Of a DNA stretch of 16,475 nt, positions 14,531-16,475 are shown one piece after another (positions within the stretch are counted from its first letter, which is position 1; each line of letters begins with the position of its first letter). The stretch is from an uncultured Lachnospiraceae bacterium (GTDB lineage: Bacteria; Bacillota; Clostridia; Lachnospirales; Lachnospiraceae). The stretch spans positions 1 through 16,475 of the forward strand of contig CAKQXY010000063.1 in NCBI GenBank assembly GCA_934292725.1, read 5' to 3'. A program made the position numbers and the translations under genes. The notes below the pieces were generated by a model. That model was not told the DNA's origin. It saw only the letters and a program-made list of their open reading frames with translations, and made no database searches.

Positions 14531-14613
14531 CTGCCATCCTCCTTTCACACGATCAAAACCACATTCTATGGGCTTTTCATTGTCATAATTCAAAAATTGC
14601 ACTTACTATGGTT

Positions 14614-14642
14614 AGTATACTACATTATCGGCAATAAGTCTA
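14614..14642 (-). promoter_or_regulatory. Promoter of the Fic/DUF1016 unit
   Basis: Minus strand: TAGACT (14642-14637), a 17-bp spacer and TATACT (14619-14614). Transcription from near 14607 would give a leader of about 77 nt before the Fic start at 14530. The rest of the 265-bp gap (14531-14795) holds the terminator of the radical SAM gene and AT-rich DNA in which I see nothing else. Confidence 0.62.
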
Positions 14643-14688
14643 CACACTCTTATTTGCTTTTATTATTTTTGCCAATAAAAATATTAAT

Positions 14689-14726
14689 AAAAAGCTGGAT
14701 ACTACTTCCTATAAAGCAATATCCAG
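14689..14726 (-). terminator. Intrinsic terminator of the radical SAM gene
   Basis: Minus strand: CTGGATA (14726-14720) and TATCCAG (14701-14695) enclose an 18-nt loop, then C and five T. It lies about 70 nt after the stop at 14796 and just before the promoter of the Fic gene. Confidence 0.72.
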
Positions 14727-14795
14727 TCTCACTTATTTTATTCTTTATTCCTAAACCAACGCATACGCAATACCTTTTTTTGATTCCGTCCTTTA

Positions 14796-16475
14796 TTACC
14801 ATGTCAGCACGCGAATCTCCGCATTCTGATCAAGCGGATCGCGGTGCTGATAATCAAATAAAACAAACTGCTTTTCATCTGTAAATGGTGGCACAAAAAC
14901 TTCAATGTGATAATCACGAATCACATCTTTATAGGAACTCTCTGGAAATGCTTTCAGGCATACTGCACGTATCTCTTCCTTATAAGAATCCTGCTCAAGC
15001 GCAAATGATGGACGCTTTCTCGCATAATCACGCAGATAATAGTCAAGCGTAAGAACCTGTCGTACAAGTATATCATCAAGTGTTGTACGCGCTGCAGCGA
15101 AGTCGCGAATAAACTGATACTGAGCTTCTCTGCTGTGCTTTTTTTCATGCATTTTTCGAGCACGGTATTCATCTGAAAGAGCCTCGAACAACAAAAATGG
15201 ACGGTCAAATTGTTTGCACAAAACTTTAACGGTGTTGGAAAACTGTCCGCTGTTGTAGTATGTCTCAACCATCTCCTCTAAGCCTTTCAGCCTAATAATG
15301 TCATCATAAGAAAGCCATGGTGTTTTTAATACTTCATACGGTGGCTCTGCCTGTGACAATATTCCATACTGGCTTGCCTGTGCCTGCATTGGAGAACCCT
15401 TTAACACCTTCAAAAAACCTAACTGCAGCTGGCTTGGCTTCATCTGATACACCACATCAAAGGAATGACCAAAACTCTCATAATCCTCTAATGGCAGACC
15501 TGCAATCAGATCAAGATGCTGATGAATGTTATGGAACCGACGAATTGTCTCTGTAACTTGTGCCACACGCTCCAAATCCATTTTTCGGTTGATTGCATGA
15601 ATTGTGTCGGGATTTGCTGTCTGCACGCCGATCTCAAGCTGCACAAGTCCCGGACGCATTGTCTTTAAAAGTGCAATTTCTTCCTCATCAAGAATATCTG
15701 CTGCAATCTCGAAATGAAAGTTAGTTACGCCATTGTCGTGGTCGCGAATAAACTGCCAAATTGCCATTGCATGTGATTTTTTACAGTTAAAGGTTCGATC
15801 CACAAATTTAACCTGCGGCACGCGCTGCTCCAAAAAGAAAGCAAGCTCCTTTTTTACTGTTTCAAGTGGACGAAAACGCAGTTTCTTATCTATTGATGAA
15901 AGACAATAGCTGCAAGAAAACGGACAGCCTCTGCTTGTCTCATAATAAATAATTCTATTCTTAAAGCCTTCCATGCGTCCTGCCTCATCATAAATAAATG
16001 GAAGATCTTCCATCGGTGTGAGCGGCTGCGGACTTGTCTGATGGAAGACTCCATTTTCATCCAGCCATGCGGCTCCATCAGGAAATGTCTCAGATGACGG
16101 ATTTACATCTTTTTCACGCGCTGCATAATACTCTATCAGCGCTGGAAAGCTTTTCTCTCCTTCTCCGTACAAAATTCCATCCACCTGAGGAAGCGAACGT
16201 AGGAAACTCTCACAGTCATAAGAAACTTCTGGTCCACCGACCCAGATCTTGACATTAGGACAGAGATTTTTTAAGTTTCGCACTAGCTGTCTTACATACT
16301 CGATATTCCATATATAGCAGGAAAAGCAGATAAGATCGGCATGATGAAGATAGATATCATCAAAAATCTCTGATGCGTGATGGTTTATTGTGTACTCAGC
16401 CAGTTCCACCTCTACCCCAAAAATCTGCTTTTGCTTTAGATCGCGCAGTGCGCACTCGCGAAGCAGGTAAACTGC
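14796..16475 (-). CDS. B12-binding-type radical SAM protein (DUF4080-like), N-terminus cut by window edge
   Basis: The frame is open from the stop at 14796 to the window edge, giving 559 residues; the GTG at 16409 is internal, since 22 more codons run to the edge. Order of parts: a Rossmann-like B12-binding-type domain (ending near KIWVGGPEVSYD and GEGEKSFPAL), then the radical SAM core with CPFSCSYC at visible residues 184-191 (CxxxCxxC for the 4Fe-4S cluster), downstream blocks such as EIGVQTANPDTIHAINRK and LDLIAGLPLEDYESF, and a C-terminal domain of about 180 residues. I do not see the DxHxxG cobalamin ligand motif, so B12 binding may be base-on, lost, or in the missing part. The family is frequent in Clostridia; its reaction is not established. 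It ends in its own terminator and seems unrelated to the neighbouring genes. About 10-20 N-terminal residues are probably missing. Confidence 0.9.
   Translation of the reverse strand, partial: AVYLLRECALRDLKQKQIFGVEVELAEYTINHHASEIFDDIYLHHADLICFSCYIWNIEYVRQLVRNLKNLCPNVKIWVGGPEVSYDCESFLRSLPQVDGILYGEGEKSFPALIEYYAAREKDVNPSSETFPDGAAWLDENGVFHQTSPQPLTPMEDLPFIYDEAGRMEGFKNRIIYYETSRGCPFSCSYCLSSIDKKLRFRPLETVKKELAFFLEQRVPQVKFVDRTFNCKKSHAMAIWQFIRDHDNGVTNFHFEIAADILDEEEIALLKTMRPGLVQLEIGVQTANPDTIHAINRKMDLERVAQVTETIRRFHNIHQHLDLIAGLPLEDYESFGHSFDVVYQMKPSQLQLGFLKVLKGSPMQAQASQYGILSQAEPPYEVLKTPWLSYDDIIRLKGLEEMVETYYNSGQFSNTVKVLCKQFDRPFLLFEALSDEYRARKMHEKKHSREAQYQFIRDFAAARTTLDDILVRQVLTLDYYLRDYARKRPSFALEQDSYKEEIRAVCLKAFPESSYKDVIRDYHIEVFVPPFTDEKQFVLFDYQHRDPLDQNAEIRVLTW

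Noticed and set aside
14531..14602. Longer Fic protein starting at GTG 14602
   Set aside because: The GTG has no ribosome binding site and sits about 5 nt from the predicted transcription start, whereas ATG 14530 has a perfect AAAGGAGG at 7 nt and begins with the usual helix-turn-helix start.
16407..16409. GTG at 16409 as the start of the radical SAM protein
   Set aside because: The frame stays open to the window edge, and the B12-binding-type domain would lose its first strand and helix if it began here.

Overview
The window looks like chromosomal DNA of a low-to-moderate G+C Gram-positive anaerobe, most likely a gut Clostridia/Lachnospiraceae member. The evidence is strong AGGAGG-type ribosome binding sites, AT-rich promoters with near-consensus TTGACA/TATAAT boxes, a BlaI/BlaR1-type pair, cytoplasmic glycoside hydrolases of families common in that group, and a clostridial-type radical SAM protein. 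No tRNA, rRNA, CRISPR array, insertion sequence or phage gene was recognised. Every gene except the AraC-type regulator lies on the minus strand, so the text follows the minus strand from high to low coordinates.

Right end (16475-12589): a B12-binding-type radical SAM protein, cut by the window edge, ends in an intrinsic terminator (14689-14726). It is followed by a promoter driving a two-gene unit: a Fic-domain protein with an N-terminal helix-turn-helix (13640-14530) and a DUF1016/YhcG-type PD-(D/E)XK nuclease (12589-13599). This unit converges on the regulator with only 2 bp between the stop codons. Its best terminator is a perfect 10-bp hairpin inside the coding sequence of the regulator.

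Middle (12586-1933): an AraC-family regulator (11708-12586, plus strand) is divergent from a carbohydrate catabolic cluster. The cluster reads: TIM-barrel sugar isomerase/epimerase, Gfo/Idh/MocA dehydrogenase, a second Gfo/Idh/MocA dehydrogenase, a second TIM-barrel isomerase/epimerase, then (after a hairpin and a new promoter candidate) a GH38 alpha-mannosidase, a GH120 beta-xylosidase-type enzyme, a small unknown protein and a terminator. The shared 271-bp regulatory region has two CATTGCA direct repeats 21 bp apart, the proximal one overlapping the expected -35 of the catabolic promoter, as at AraC-activated promoters. My reading is that imported oligosaccharides carrying alpha-mannosyl and beta-xylosyl residues are trimmed in the cytoplasm, and that the two dehydrogenases and two epimerase-fold proteins process sugars or glycosides by an oxidation/isomerisation/reduction route. 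No transporter is visible here.

Left end (1762-1): a BlaI/MecI-type repressor gene overlaps by 4 bp a BlaR1/MecR1-type M56 membrane metalloprotease sensor gene that runs off the window. Their promoter is almost perfect and carries two 16-bp dyad repeats, 33 bp apart, that look like BlaI operators.
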